The notes below the pieces were generated by a model. That model worked only from the letters and a program-made list of their open reading frames with translations, was not told where the DNA came from and ran no database searches. A program made the position numbers and the translations under genes. A DNA stretch of 43,769 nt from Anncaliia algerae PRA339 (lineage: Eukaryota > Microsporidia > Tubulinosematidae), in NCBI GenBank assembly GCA_000385875.2, contig KK365136.1, positions 141,428 through 185,196 of the forward strand, in the 5' to 3' direction. How positions within the stretch are numbered: position 1 is the stretch's first letter; each line of letters begins with the position of its first letter. This document shows positions 1 to 11,095 of this stretch, in pieces.

Positions 1-1078
1 GTTTTTAACTTTTTTTACTTTAAATGCTTTAAATTTTTGTTCCTTCAACTCTTAAAGCATTTTAATTGTATTATTTTCTGATGTTTATCAAGAAAAAAAT
101 TTAGGTTCTAAAAATATCAATTCATAATCCTGTATTATTATTTATTTTAAAAAAACTTATTTATAAGAATCTTAATATGATTTGTCATAAAGAATTCTTA
201 AATTCCTAGCAAATTTAATTTTTTTTTCAACGCTATTAAGCATGTTTGACAAATTATCAATATAAAACAGAGAAAAGATAGTAGGTTGTTCGTTTAAATA
301 AGGACAATTAATTAGCATAACGCCAATATTGTTATTAAAAAATATCTTTTAAGTCATTAATATTTAATCTTTTGATCTTTTTGTATAATTGGTGTGAAAT
401 TTGGGAATGTCATCGGTTTTAAAAAGTAATCTAAAAAGATATAAATTTAAAATGTTTATTTATCTTGTAATTACTCGTAATTCTCTTGATGTGGTATACT
501 TTATTATATATAACTAAATTATTTGTATAATTTCATGACAATGATAAAAAGATTAATTTTTCTTGATTTTAAAGAAATCATTATTAAGAAGAATTCTAAA
601 ACAAAAATTTTTGGAACATATTGTTGCAATATAATTTTTATTTGCGTCTTTCTGCATCCTTGGCCCTTTTCTCCATAATTTTTTTATAATTAAAGTATTA
701 ACCAATTATATTTTCTAAACTTAATTAGTCAATATTTTAGTTAAATATAAATGAATAACAAGTATAACTCATTTATACATTAAATAATTTACAATTAAAG
801 AAGAATTTACAGGCATTTTTATTTTGTTCCTTGCTGATTTCTAAATACATGCATTAATTATTCCAGTATTTTCCTTCAAAGTAAATTTAAATATACAAAG
901 CCAATGTTAGATATATGTATAAATTTAACACCGATGGGAAGATTTATATTGATGCGTTTTTTGATATTTTATATTTAAACTATTTTTTCTCATAGTTCCA
1001 TAAAAAATTCAAATTTTACATATGAATATACTTTATTAAAGAATATGAACATGAGTTTGGAAAGATAAAGTCTATCGG
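1..1078. other. AT-rich spacer, no gene seen
   Basis: This stretch is very AT-rich with many stops in all six frames. I see no open frame with protein-like composition, no RNA gene and no clear repeat before the inverted repeat that starts at 1079. Confidence 0.6.
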
Positions 1079-2106
1079 TTAGACTTTAAAAAAAAACCAG
1101 AGAGAGAAAATTAAAATTATAATTTGTTTATTAAAAAGAATAAAAATTAATACTTTAAATACATAGCAAAAAATTTAACAAAAAATAAACCAAAATCAAC
1201 GTATATTCACGATTCAATAGTTTTATAAAAAGGGTTAAAAAAGCAGTAAATAAGAGATATGATAATTTATTATACATTTTTTTTCACGCATATATATCTC
1301 ACTACATATTATATGCTATTTATTCAAGAAGTAAAAAATTTGAACGACAAAAGAAAAAAATATAATTTTTAGATAGAGTTATTGCAAAACAGCATGAAAA
1401 ACATTATTTATATAAACCTACAATGAAAAAAAATACATCGATAAAAAACCACATGTATTTTATAGGGTATTTAATAAAAATGTTGTTCATAGATGATTGG
1501 CAATTTATAGATTTACCAAAAACGACAATTTCAATGATCTGTTTTAATTTACATACTCTTATACATCCTTACTTATCTAAAAACCTGTGAAAGTAGGAAC
1601 GAAGGAAAAATAGTGCAAATCAATGAGTGTTTTTTTAGGAAAAAGAAAATATAGTGGAGGACGAATGGCTAATTAACAAACAGTTGTTAATGCATTAGAC
1701 ACCGAATCTATAGAATTTTTTATGGAAATTATTACTCACAGGAAGAAGGAGGCTTTAAGATCATATATTAAATGAAAAATAATGGAGAAATATTATTTTA
1801 CGGTAACATGTTAAGTTTTTAGTTCATTATTTTGGCGAGAACCAAGAAAAATACCGTCATGATTTTGTAAATCCTCAATTAATTAAATCAATTCCGTAAT
1901 TTCTGCTCATATACAGAATATTATTAATATTTGCCTTCAAGCAAAAAATTTTATTTAAACCCAGATATTTGATTTTCTATTTATTTGACTTTGAATTAAA
2001 AAAAATTTTTATAGTAAGCTAAAATATTTTAACTATTAATTAATATTTTTTAATAATATAATTATACTTTTTAATTTTTTCTCCCTTCGGTTTTTTTAAA
2101 GTCTAA
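1079..2106 (+). mobile_element. Dead IS1595/ISXO2-like transposon with terminal inverted repeats
   Basis: Two inverted repeats bound a transposase relic. The left end (1079 to about 1111) begins TTAGACTTTAAAAAAA and continues into CCAGAGAGAGAAAA. The right end (about 2074-2106) reads the same on the opposite strand: TTAGACTTTAAAAAAACC, then a GAAGGGAGAAAA variant. The arms match over about 33 bases with small indels. The element is about 1.03 kb, the usual size for small IS1595-type elements. I could not find a convincing target-site duplication at its edges. The inside is mostly non-coding decay. Confidence 0.7.
1585..1910 (+). pseudogene. IS1595/ISXO2-like transposase relic
   Basis: Reading the plus strand with frame changes gives family landmarks in the right order. 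First comes VQINEC, the site of the first catalytic Asp in VQ(V/I)DE, here changed to Asn. Then GKRKYSGGRMAN, then a stop, then ALDTESIEFFMEII followed by HRKKEALRSYI (the strand after the first Asp and the following helix). Near 1870, HDFVNPQ matches the usual NHS..FVNP block. There are at least one frameshift (near 1630) and several stops, and the catalytic Asp is lost, so the gene is dead. Assignment rests on motif order only. Merlin and IS1595 transposases are related and cannot be separated with so little sequence. Confidence 0.6.
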
Positions 2107-2198
2107 ACAAATAATTTATATTTAATTAGAAATACATTTAAAAAATAATATATCTTTTTGTAAATAGAAAAGAAATAGTAATACCTTTTAGTAAAGAA

Positions 2199-3728
2199 TT
2201 AACCCACCTCATCAGGATATGATCTATCATAGTAAATAAAGTGAATTGAATCATATTTAGTTCTTTCAATTAGTATTGCTATTTTTCCCACTGATTTGGT
2301 TAATTTGGGATACAACTGTTCATGCTTAATTGAATTTGAATCAATCTTTAATTCATTCAGGTTTTTTAAAATCCTTTTATATAAATTAATCAATCCCTTA
2401 TTTAATTTTTCTGATTTAAGAGAAATATCAAATGAAACAAGAGAAAGACATATCAATTCATCATTAGAAAAACCACTTTTTTCAAAATTTCCAAGCACTA
2501 GCTCTTTGATCCCTTCAGAAGTAATATTTTTTTCAGGATAGGATAATTGAATTTTTTTTAAAAATTTATTCTTCGTGTCTTCATAGCTTAATTTGATATC
2601 TTTTTTAAATCTTTTTCTAAAATATTCATAAATATTAAAATGAGTATTTTCAATTTCATTTAAAACTATTTTAAGAAGAGATCCTGCGTTGTTTTTTTTA
2701 TAAAATAAATTTTGAATTTCAAAAAATGAATTAACTATTTCTTTTACAAAATAATTAAACATACAATTTCTTTCTTTTTCAGGAATAAACAAATATTTTT
2801 GATTTCCTACACCAGTCTCGTTATGAAGAGCATTCTTGAACAGAACAATTTCATGTGAGTAACATTCAAATTGATAGAGAAGGTTTAAAAATTCATTTAT
2901 TTTAGAAAGACTAAGACTTTTCCTAAATAAAATTTTTTTGTTTTTTTTAAAATATTCTTTTGATTTTAATTTAAATTTAATGAGTTCTCTTTGAATATTT
3001 TGAGCTGTTTCTTCAAATACCCTTTCAACGAAAAGGTTCATAATCTCTTCATTTTTTATATTTTTAAATACTTTTTTATTTTTTGTTTGATTCATTAAAA
3101 AATCTTTCAGACCTTGTAAATTAGCTAAAAAGCTCTTATGACTCATTTCAATACCATTGAATTTTTTCTTAATTTCCCGAAAGAGATCAAATGATGCCTC
3201 ATCCCAAAAACCTGTTTTTAAGTTTTTATATAAAATGATTCTTTCGTGTAATTGTTTTAGGATGAAACTTAAAGATTCCAAGCACGTATTCATATTTTTT
3301 AAATTCTCATCCAAAATTTCTATCCAGTTTATTACTTTTTTACTTTCACTCAGTAAAAGAACTTTACCTTTCAATTTTTTTAAAAGATCCTCTTCTTTAA
3401 ATAACAATTTTAATAGTAAATTAGGATTCGCGAATTCATTTTTGTATTCTTTAAAATCTAAATGTCCATTGAATAAATTGCTATCGAGCAGTTTTTTAAA
3501 ATATCTCTTGAATGCGGCATCCTCTTTACCGAATGAACCTCTTAACAATGCTTTTTTTGGCTTATATTTCAAAACAATATTATCTAAATCCTTATAGATA
3601 AGGGGATTATATATTTGTAGAATTGTGTTTGAAGGTTTTTTCGTATCATATGTATCCTTTTGGATCTTTCCTGCTGAGGCAGAAGCACAGACTATCATGC
3701 TTTGAAAAATGAATAATAGAAAATTCAT
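2199..3728 (-). CDS. Secreted helical protein of a local gene family, member A
   Basis: A 509-residue protein of unknown function. The first 19 residues form a plausible signal peptide (hydrophobic LLFIFQSMIVC, small residues ASASA before Gly20), so it probably enters the secretory pathway. The rest is Lys/Leu/Phe/Asn-rich and looks helical, with no membrane segment or known domain that I can name. It shares ordered blocks with the proteins at 7291-8934 and 13432-14994: LDFKEYKNEF (residues 90-99), GFWDEASFDLF (173-183), a YEDTKNKF-type block, then CLSLVSFDISL and LYPKLTKSVG near the C-terminus. It ends shortly after the YDSIHFIYYD segment and has no acidic tail, unlike the protein at 7291. 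The start is the only Met that gives a signal sequence. It is probably a host-interface or spore-wall/secretory protein, by analogy with other expanded microsporidian families, and that is inference. Confidence 0.85.
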   Translation of the reverse strand: MNFLLFIFQSMIVCASASAGKIQKDTYDTKKPSNTILQIYNPLIYKDLDNIVLKYKPKKALLRGSFGKEDAAFKRYFKKLLDSNLFNGHLDFKEYKNEFANPNLLLKLLFKEEDLLKKLKGKVLLLSESKKVINWIEILDENLKNMNTCLESLSFILKQLHERIILYKNLKTGFWDEASFDLFREIKKKFNGIEMSHKSFLANLQGLKDFLMNQTKNKKVFKNIKNEEIMNLFVERVFEETAQNIQRELIKFKLKSKEYFKKNKKILFRKSLSLSKINEFLNLLYQFECYSHEIVLFKNALHNETGVGNQKYLFIPEKERNCMFNYFVKEIVNSFFEIQNLFYKKNNAGSLLKIVLNEIENTHFNIYEYFRKRFKKDIKLSYEDTKNKFLKKIQLSYPEKNITSEGIKELVLGNFEKSGFSNDELICLSLVSFDISLKSEKLNKGLINLYKRILKNLNELKIDSNSIKHEQLYPKLTKSVGKIAILIERTKYDSIHFIYYDRSYPDEVG

Positions 3729-6700
3729 AAGGCTAAAGTTTTTTTATATTTATATCTTAAAAATGATGTTTGATAAATTTCTTTTTATCAGATCAAAAAT
3801 TTTCTTAGAAATTTATTAAAATTAATTACTTCCTATAATTTTATTTATCATTTTAATTAAATTAGTTGAGAATGGATCTTTAGAATTAAATTTAATGATA
3901 AAAAAATATTAATAAATTTTAGTGGCGATAACAGTTATAGATGGAAAATAAAAAAAGATAAGTTTTATAGAAACTTATGCTAAAATTAAGAATATGAATG
4001 ATGATTAAAATGTTGAAAAATTTTATAAATTATTAGTTAAATAAAAGTATTTATAAATAATCTAGAATCCGAATAATTTTATAAGGTGATATAGGCATCA
4101 AAAATAAGGTTTTAATAATCTAATTATTAATATGATGGAAATATTTCTCTACCTATCAATTTTTCTTCATTTAAAATGAAAAATTGTATATATTTTTACA
4201 AAAAAGTTTTTTGATTTTGTTATGTCTTAATTTAATCCGCATGATAAATGTTACTCTATTTTATATATGAAATGATAAATTTTTTTCATTAATTTTATAT
4301 TAAAAATCCAAAGTTAAACATTAAAGTATAGCATTATTAGTTATTAAGTGTAGAATGACTGAAAATAGAGAAAGTTAAATTATATATTTTTTAAAAGAAT
4401 ATTCTTGTATTCAGAAATTTTTTTTTGCTAATTAATTTAAGTATAAAATAGTAATTGTAAATTCGGAGTTTCATACACCATTTGGACAATTTTTAAACTA
4501 AATTTAAAGGTTAAAAAAGCAAATAAATATTGCTATAAATTAATTATAAAAATATTTTTTTATAAAAAACCTTTTTTTGCGATATCTTTAAATTGGTAGA
4601 ACAAATAGTGTTTTTTATGTTTATTTTCATTAATAAAATAATTTTCAAATTATATTTTAGCAAGACCTTTGATGATTGATGGATTCTTCTGTTATGTTGA
4701 AATTTTAAATCCTTTGAGATAAGAAAATCTTTTACTAAATATTTTGGATCCAAATATGAATATGTTATTCCTAAAAAATTATAAAATACTATCAAACTAA
4801 ATATTTATTTACTTACTCCCTTAAATTAAAAATTTAAAACTAGGTTTTGCTTTTAAAACAATTTTACATATTCAAGAGATTGCAATATTATTTTAATCTA
4901 TAGTGTTTCAAAAAAATTCATTCAATGACTTCTTAAACTTAAAAAATCAATATTTTTTACCTTTGTGGGAAAAAATTTTTCCAATAATTTACTTCTAATT
5001 ACCAAAAAATATAAAAATACATTGGCTAAAGTTTTTACTACATTCAAATACTTTTTTACTTTTAAGAATCACATAAGAAAATTATTTAGCTATATATCTT
5101 GTATGTTTTTCCAAGAAAATTGATGTTTTTACGAGAAGGATCTGCCAAAATATTATAATGAAAATCATATTGAAAATATACTTATAATAAAACGAAAGAC
5201 ATTCAAACTCTATAATATCCCTGTAGTAAAGTGTAGGGATAATGTATAGGTTTTAATATTATAATATAATTCCTAGTTTGTCTTCAACTTAGGAGGATAG
5301 GAAGCAAGAATTTATCTCTTGAAGATATATACTCAGTTAAGAGTTATGTGAAAGGAGTTGTAAATATTTACATAATAAATTTAAAATAAATGTTTAATGA
5401 AGAGACTTGTACATTTAAACCAATAATTTAAAGGCAATTGATTTATACACATACCCCATTGATAGGGGCGACATTTTCTCAATGCCAAGATACTCTTTGG
5501 ACAAACTAAGAAAATACTATCATCCAGAAAGTATTTTGGAAATGTAGCATAATTTACGGCTCGAAAACGCTTTATTAATAATGTAATAATGAATCTTCAA
5601 TGATTTAAGGAGTAGGACTCTCTTTAGGCTGCGAATAGCAGTTTTACGAGACGCAAATATTTATAATACATATTTTTATTTGCCTTACAATGTCAAAGAA
5701 TGAACCTATTATTTATTAGACTACAATTATTTTTTTTAGATCGCAGTTTCTGAATTTTAATAAATTCATACTTAATAAGCCTAATCGAAAAATGATGAAA
5801 TATATCATGAATGATGTATATTCCACAAATTAATATTGGTTTTAATATATTCTTTCCATGGAAAAAATATCTATTCTCGTGCTTCAGAGATACAGTTTAA
5901 AAGTTCTGTGGTACAAATGACTTTTGTATGTAAACAATATTATCAAAGATTAATGGCATGACAATGCAAAATCTTATCGAAATTACTATGAATAACAGTT
6001 AAAATCACTTTTTGGCGCCATATAAGTAAATTTTATATCTGTTAGATTTATGGTTCGCTTCTATAAAAAAGAACAAGAATTTAAGAGTAAACTGAATTCA
6101 GTCCTTTTTATATTACCTTATAATATTTATATAAATCTGATAATATTAATTATATAAATTAATATATTAGTTCTGAATATACACAAAAACATTTTACAGG
6201 AGCATTTAGGTTATTTATGAAGAGAAATCAAATTTATTTTTAATTTCAAGATCGATATAAAAATATTTGAAAGATTGAATGAGGAAGCATGGAAAGAATA
6301 TAAAAAATATCTGAGAATATAAATATGGTTCTTCAGTGAATATTCTTCAGAAATATTGTGAGAATATAAAAATATTTTTTCCATTAAAATATAAACCCTT
6401 TTTGCAATATTATGGAATATAGACAAGAAAAAAGAAACAAGAAGAAGCTCTAAATGAGATTAATTTTATAGTGTATATCTCCCTTATTTGCTAAGAGAAA
6501 GAATATCTCTAAAGTTAAGAAGAATTTAAAAAAGATTTTTTAAGGAATAAAAATAAAGTCAAATAGAAATTAAAAACTTTCATTTTTGCATTGTATCTAT
6601 AAACATAAATAAAGTATTTAAAGTTGCTTTTATAACCACTAAAAAATTAGGAATGTTGTAAAGGCTTTATACCCCCTAAAGATTATTGTTTGCTTTAGTT

Positions 6701-7290
6701 TATTAAATTTATTTTTTGACTGTGTAGTAAATTTTTACATTTCTCATTAATTGTTTAACATATTTAATTAATTAGATATTCCTATAAAATGAAAGTATGA
6801 TAGCGAAGAGAAAGTAAAGTGATGAAAGGCAAAAGGAAAGGTAAAATATTTTATTTATTGCAGAGTTTTTTTAAGAAACAATCTTTTACCTTAGTAAATC
6901 TAAAATAGAAGATTTAAATAAAAAACATTATTTAAAAAGTAAAAAAAAATATAAATATTATTTCATAATTATTTTTTACAAGAGACTACAGTTTGATTTG
7001 CATGTTCTTAAAATATTAATACAATTTGTAAATTTACTTAATTTTAATCACCATCTTAATTAAATTGCCTTTCCCTTAGATCATTCGATAATTAAATTGA
7101 TTATATTTGCTTCGATTTAAAAATCCCATCAAAAATAATATTTTTCTTTAAACCATTGCAATTAAAATAATACATATTTTGCTATAAATGAATATAGGAA
7201 GCATTATAAGATAATTTATAGATTAGTAAATTGTAATTACTGAAAACTGAAAAATTAAAAGTATAATTCACTTTATAGAGCTAAGAAATT
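3729..7290. other. 3.6 kb AT-rich spacer, no gene seen
   Basis: Between family members A and B I find only short chance frames (for example 4544-4795 and 6211-6426), which have low-complexity composition and no recognisable motif. The patch at 5220-5690 is slightly less AT-rich, but its translations are stop-ridden in all frames. It may be an old repeat I cannot identify. Confidence 0.55.
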
Positions 7291-8934
7291 TTAATTATCC
7301 TCCTCTTCACCTGATACATTTTCTTCATCCGATACATTTTCTTCACCCGATACATTTTCTTCACCCGATAAATCTTCCTCATCTTCAGAAGCTTCACCAT
7401 AATATTTAAAATATATCTCTTCATTTTTAGCCCCTTTTATTTCTTCATTAACCTCACCAATTGATTTGCTAAGATTAGGATATAAACTATCGTTTGCTAC
7501 CCCATTACAATTAACTTTTAATTGTTTCACATTCTTCATTAGTAATTTGTGCAATTCACATAATCCTTTGAAAAGAGTATCTGAGTCAAGTGACATATCT
7601 AATGAAAGAAGAGACAAACAAGCTAAATCACCAGAAGAATATTTTAAATCTTCAAAATTATTGGAAACTAGATTTTTAACAAGCTTTTCAACTCTACGCT
7701 TACTTTTTTCACAATATCTCAAAGCTTCAAAATAATCCTTCCTTGTTTTTTCATAGCTTGACTTAACCTCATGTGACAATTTAATCTCAAAATATGATAA
7801 AATATCTACTTTATTCTCTTCAATTACAATGCAAAGCCTCTTACATAGTAGTTCTAAGACATTGTCTCCCCGTAAAATACTAACAGCTTCTCTTTTTAGT
7901 CTTGTCGCCTCATTTAACAAATACCTAAACAGCCTTTTTGATTCAGAATTCATTGATTTCATGTATTTTAACTCTTTAATAGTAACTTCGTTTCCTAAAT
8001 GAAAAATAAATTCACCAATTCTGTATGATCGGCACTGAATTTCATACAAAGCATCTAAGATTTTATCTACAGTTTTATCATTAATATCTTTTCGGTCAAG
8101 ATTCTTTCCAATCATCTTTAAATTGCTATCCAAATTAATCTTAAAATCATAAACATCCCTTAAAGATTTTAAAGCTTCTTGCAAAAAGATTGTCTCCATA
8201 AAATGCTCTGATGAAACTGGATTTTCCCCTTCATCTATATCTTGATCACCTACTCTTAGAGTATTTTTACTTGATTTAGCTTTATAAACTTTTTCAAAAT
8301 TTTTAAGTTCCTTCTCAAATCCCGAATACTTTGCACTTGTCTTAATAAATTCTTTTTTTAAAGCTACTATTAGCTTGAAAGACTTGCTATCCCATAACCT
8401 CAGCTTTAGACATTTTGAGTTTTTCAGTTTCAAATGTAGTTTACCGAGAATTCTGCATAATTCTTCAAAATGTTTATTGAAACTTGCTAAAAATTTGTCT
8501 AAGTCTCTTAGTTTAAGAATTGCATCTCTAGCATTATTCAATTTAAAGACCTCGTTTTTTATTTCATCAAGAAGTTCCTCTTTAATTATCAAAGAAAATA
8601 GTTCTTTAGGTTCAATAAATTCATCATTGTATTCATCAAAATTGATCTGCCCATTTATGATTTCACATTCTAATAGCTTTTTAAGAAATTGTACTTTAGC
8701 TTTAACTCCTTTATCCGAGGAATCACTTAAAAACTCTTTTTTATATTCAATTTTAGAAATAGCCTTTTTTAAAGCATCATATGAATCTTCAACGTTCTGG
8801 GATTTTATCAAGCGAGAAAGATCTAATCTGTTTGGATAATCCTGCCTTGCACCATCTGACTTGGTATTAGAAGCACTCATTACTAGATTAAGACTTGAAA
8901 GAAATAACAGCATTGGAGAAATAGAAAATTTCAA
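7291..8934 (-). CDS. Secreted helical protein of a local gene family, member B, with acidic repeat tail
   Basis: A 547-residue paralogue of the proteins at 2199 and 13432; function unknown. It has an N-terminal signal-like segment (MLLFLSSLNLVMSA, likely cut near residue 21) and then about 490 residues that look helical. Family blocks are INFDEYNDEFIEP (97-109), LRLWDSKSF (178-186), a YEKTRKDYF block, CLSLLSLDMSL (439-449) and LYPNLSKSIG. Unlike its paralogues it ends in a tail of about 34 residues that is almost entirely Glu, Asp, Ser, Gly, Asn and Val, built from the hexapeptide SGEENV repeated about three times. The tail follows the conserved IYFKYYG segment, where A ends soon after, so it is an add-on at the C-terminus. 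No ER-retention signal or membrane anchor is visible. Confidence 0.87.
   Translation of the reverse strand: MKFSISPMLLFLSSLNLVMSASNTKSDGARQDYPNRLDLSRLIKSQNVEDSYDALKKAISKIEYKKEFLSDSSDKGVKAKVQFLKKLLECEIINGQINFDEYNDEFIEPKELFSLIIKEELLDEIKNEVFKLNNARDAILKLRDLDKFLASFNKHFEELCRILGKLHLKLKNSKCLKLRLWDSKSFKLIVALKKEFIKTSAKYSGFEKELKNFEKVYKAKSSKNTLRVGDQDIDEGENPVSSEHFMETIFLQEALKSLRDVYDFKINLDSNLKMIGKNLDRKDINDKTVDKILDALYEIQCRSYRIGEFIFHLGNEVTIKELKYMKSMNSESKRLFRYLLNEATRLKREAVSILRGDNVLELLCKRLCIVIEENKVDILSYFEIKLSHEVKSSYEKTRKDYFEALRYCEKSKRRVEKLVKNLVSNNFEDLKYSSGDLACLSLLSLDMSLDSDTLFKGLCELHKLLMKNVKQLKVNCNGVANDSLYPNLSKSIGEVNEEIKGAKNEEIYFKYYGEASEDEEDLSGEENVSGEENVSDEENVSGEEEDN
7304..7375 (-). repeat. 18-bp tandem repeat encoding the SGEENV hexapeptide
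   Basis: About four 18-base units lie end to end (starting near 7304, 7322, 7340 and 7358), written on the plus strand as TCTTCACCCGATACATTT with a few substitutions. The unit is a multiple of three, so copy number can change without breaking the frame. The repeat codes the acidic tail of the 7291-8934 protein. Confidence 0.9.
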
Positions 8935-10067
8935 TTTATAGTTTTAAAATGATTTTAATTAATCCGTTTTAGAATTAAATTTGATTTTTAATTATCTTCT
9001 ACGAACTTCTTCAAAAAAAATTATCAAAAATAACTCTCTCGTTGATAATTAAATTAATTTGATTAATTACAAATACAATTTATCAAAATATTAATAAATC
9101 AATCACCTTTAATTATTAATTAAATAAAAGGATTTTAAAAATATTAAAGTTGTCTATCTTATTATATAGGATTAAAAAGTATGTAAAATTATCCATTAAA
9201 ATAATAGTGTGTAAATTTATTTAACTTTCTTTATATTTATTTATAATATTTTTTTATAGGTAATGGTTGAGTTGGTGAGTTGAGTGTCAACTTTGACATT
9301 CCCCTTTTCTAACAAAAAAAGGGCCGATAAAGATTATATTCTAAAGAAAAGGATAAAAAAAGAATTAGAGAAAAAGGATGAAGCAGACTCGAGACAAGAC
9401 CAATAGGAAAGAAATAAATAAAAGTTTATTGCATAAAAATTCTCCAAGTAAAAAGGACTTGCTAGAATCCAACCGATTGCAATAATCTTAAAAATATAAC
9501 CAATTACGTATCTTTGTTTATTACATGGTAGTACAATTATATCCTTTTTGTAAGTCATAGCTCTTTACCTAAGTATTTTTTACTGAATAATGCTACCTAA
9601 ATATCTTATTTACCATTGTGGAATCCCAATACAAAAAATCTTAGTGCAAAAATGGATTATAAAGTTTTTGACACTCTCTCTGGAGATTGTACTACACGCA
9701 ACCTCCAGAGTTCATGTCACCTCTTCTCTGCTCCTAGGGGCAAAAGAATTTTCATCATTCCGATTAACCAATTTAAATTAACAATAAATTGGTAGGTAAT
9801 TAAATATGTTATGGGGTAATCGAACTACTTTTCTTTCACAAATTATCTTAAAAATTTAAAGGTCCCTCCCTTATGCAGAAATAGCAAAAGGGAGAAATAA
9901 ATACCCAGGGATATGACAACTTTATACGTGGATTGAATATATTATATTTTTAGATACTTTCATACACTCAAATCATAATTACAGGGTTGTAAAGTTATAT
10001 TATTTTGTGCTTACAATCTTGAAAGAAATACAGAAAAGATAATAAAGAACTAAGAATTATATTTTAG
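8935..10067. other. Spacer with several hairpin-forming patches
   Basis: No credible gene. The frames at 9334-9558 and 9590-9781 lack protein-like features. The interval holds five perfect inverted repeats: 9019-9027 with 9042-9050 (9-bp arms), 9302-9308 with 9317-9323 (7), 9677-9684 with 9702-9709 (8, CTCTGGAG/CTCCAGAG), 9766-9774 with 9785-9793 (9) and 9866-9872 with 9888-9894 (7). The 9660-9740 part is visibly richer in G+C than its surroundings. I cannot assign it to a known RNA or element. Confidence 0.5.
8964..8993 (-). promoter_or_regulatory. Upstream block shared with the paralogue at 13432
   Basis: On the plus strand this begins CCGTTTT and ends TTGATTTTTAATT. The same two ends, 30 bases overall, recur at 15043-15072 upstream of the paralogue at 13432-14994. 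It starts 30 bases before the member B start codon, against 49 bases for member C. It may be a retained promoter element or simply homologous flanking DNA from the duplication. Confidence 0.4.
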
Positions 10068-11095
10068 TTAGATAAAATATTCCATTTTGCGGGCTTCTTC
10101 CAACGATTCATTCATATGTTGATAGAAACCTTCATACTGATTTCTGAAATTCACAGAAAAAACTTCCTTTAATGAATCTTAAATGCAAGCGTGCCTTTCT
10201 TTTATAGCGCAATATTTTGATTCCAACATCGAAAAGTACTCTTCGATGGGGTTTAGCTGAGGAGATTATGGCGGAAGAAACTTGACAGGAATTTGATACT
10301 TTCTTAGCATTGATAAAACATTATGAGAATGATGAAATCTTGCGTCATACATAACTAAAACTTTAAGAGGATTTAAAGCAAAGTAAGTTATTAAATTATT
10401 ATTAATAAAATTGATAAAATTTTCTGATTTGTATGGTCCTTTTCTCACTTCATATGTTACAATTCCATTTATGTCAATTACAGACATACAACTTATGTTT
10501 CTTCCTCTATCAGCTGGAATTGTTTTATACGCCTTAGAATTCTTCAATGAATAGCCATAAGATCTATTCTTATGTAAATTAAAGCCTTTTGCATCTAAAA
10601 ATACAAGGTCAGAAACTGATATTCTTGATATTTCCGCAGGATAAATAGCCCTTGCATTTAAGTTTCTTTCTAAATTTCTTTCAGCAGGAACTAATGAAAA
10701 AATTTTGCTTGTAATGCCATTTGACTGAAGTCCTCCGAATATTGCTGGTATAAATAACTTTACACCAATCTTATTCGCAATCTCTTTCTTTATTTCCTTC
10801 AAAATGGCTTCATTATTACAAGAGGCAGAATTATTTATAATTTTATTATCAGGATGTGGAATCATGTTTTTAAACTCTGCATTTCTTTTTCTCTTTTCCC
10901 TAAATGTTGAAAGGGCGTGCCTATTTCAATCTTTTTTGCAATGTTTGAAATTGTATGCGTATTTCTATTAACAGTTTTGGCAATGGCTTCAATTGCTTTG
11001 GACTCTTCTGCGAACATTCTCGTAACTATGCAATAAACTTCCTCGCTAACGACATTTCTAGTTTTCTTTATTATTTTCTTTTTGATTAAATTATT
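10068..11095 (-). pseudogene. IS630/Tc1-mariner-type transposase, broken
   Basis: A DDE transposase relic on the minus strand. The N-terminal part (about 11095 to 10866) reads as a helix-turn-helix region (SEEVYCIVTRMFAEES, then VNRNTHTISNIAKKI). It is separated by a +1 frameshift near 10865 from a 199-codon open frame. That frame carries LVFLDAKGF (first Asp), a GIVTYEV strand, LVMYDARFHHS (second Asp) and ends at FLPP. The family then expects a Tyr in PPYSP..NPIE. Here the Tyr codon is TAA, and the same frame continues SPQLNPIEEYFSMLESKY with the third catalytic acidic residue. A second in-frame TAA follows HACI near 10180, and the frame closes at 10068. One frameshift and two nonsense codons make it inactive as written. 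Terminal inverted repeats were not found, so the element's ends are unknown. Confidence 0.75.

Noticed and set aside
312-330. TTAGCATAACGCC, slightly like the conserved core of U6 snRNA
   Set aside because: No ACAGAGA box, no stem and no T-run at the right distance.
9590-9781. 63-codon frame in a GC-richer patch
   Set aside because: Hairpins explain the composition, and the translation shows no motif or family resemblance.
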